Below are positions 63,978 to 64,000 of a stretch of 64,000 nucleotides of DNA, in pieces. The stretch's first letter is position 1. Every line of letters starts with the position of its first letter. The translations under genes and the position numbers were made by a program. Source of the stretch: Polydactylus sextarius (taxonomy: Eukaryota; Chordata; Actinopteri; Polynemidae); assembly GCA_016801845.1 (NCBI GenBank), contig CM028928.1, positions 11,328,827-11,392,826 on the forward strand, given 5' to 3'. Under the pieces are notes generated by a model. That model was given only the letters and a program-made list of their open reading frames with translations, did no database searches and was not told where the DNA came from.

Positions 63978-64000
63978 TATTATTTATTTATTTATTTATA
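63978..64000. repeat. (ATTT)n repeat, cut by window end
   Basis: TATTTATT-type tetranucleotide repeats run to the last base of the window. Confidence 0.85.

Larger units (their letters stand above)
60572..64000. other. Gene-poor end of window
   Basis: No coding exon is supported. It contains a CA microsatellite, poly-T runs (62557, 63148, 63717) with an oppositely placed poly-A run (63771), and a terminal ATTT repeat cut by the window edge. Confidence 0.5.

Noticed and set aside
1..64000. tRNA, rRNA or snRNA genes
   Set aside because: I looked for A/B-box promoter words and GTTCGA-type T-loops with flanking stems and found none convincing by eye. A covariance-model scan would be needed to exclude them.

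Overview
The window looks like nuclear DNA of a teleost fish. It has one large intronless vertebrate coding block (dermatan sulfate epimerase-like, dsel), a compact nine-exon PIM-like kinase with short GT-AG introns, and fish-type mobile DNA: a Tc1/mariner copy, a hAT MITE, a THAP/Harbinger-like transposase with a partner YqaJ nuclease, and LINE fragments. Long AT-rich gene-poor stretches fill the rest. There is no prokaryotic organisation.

Layout. (1) 1-3087 is the 3' part of the dsel coding region on the + strand, entering the window already in frame, followed by a UTR of about 2 kb with an AATAAA at 5046. (2) 5.1-27.0 kb holds no gene I can support: AT-rich sequence, a decayed dispersed repeat (17.7-18.1 kb), a duplicated 70-bp segment (20.7 and 21.3 kb), one exon-like minus-strand ORF (25.0 kb) and several stretches resembling conserved non-coding DNA. 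(3) 27060-29379 is an apparently intact PIM-like Ser/Thr kinase gene. Nine exons join in frame to 410 codons, with the kinase landmarks present except that HRD reads HQD. A 169-bp hAT MITE lies 18 bp after the stop codon. (4) 30.1-34.3 kb is repeat-rich, with a deleted Tc1 element and two striking short inverted duplications. (5) 34.3-40.7 kb is a second, broken copy of the kinase gene. Exon 3 is interrupted by a candidate 4.1-kb two-gene DNA transposon (DDE transposase remnant on +, YqaJ-type nuclease remnant on -). Exon 7 is split by a 431-bp LTR-like insert, and exon 8 is preceded by a 30-bp hairpin made from an inverted copy of its own start. (6) 40.7-64.0 kb is again gene-poor, with microsatellites, a 0.9-kb cluster of direct and inverted repeats at 49.5-50.5 kb, and LINE reverse-transcriptase remnants at 59.2-60.6 kb.

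Functionally, dsel (chondroitin/dermatan sulfate processing in the Golgi) and the PIM-like kinase are unrelated neighbours. The most informative part is 27-41 kb: a tandem kinase duplication in which one copy kept a full reading frame while the other collected transposons, deletions and local inverted duplications. Comparing the copies gives relative dates; the MITE, for example, is absent from the matching position of the dead copy.

All family assignments come from reading translations by eye and recalling family motifs; no database search was run. Exon borders come from splice signals, phase and comparison of the two copies.
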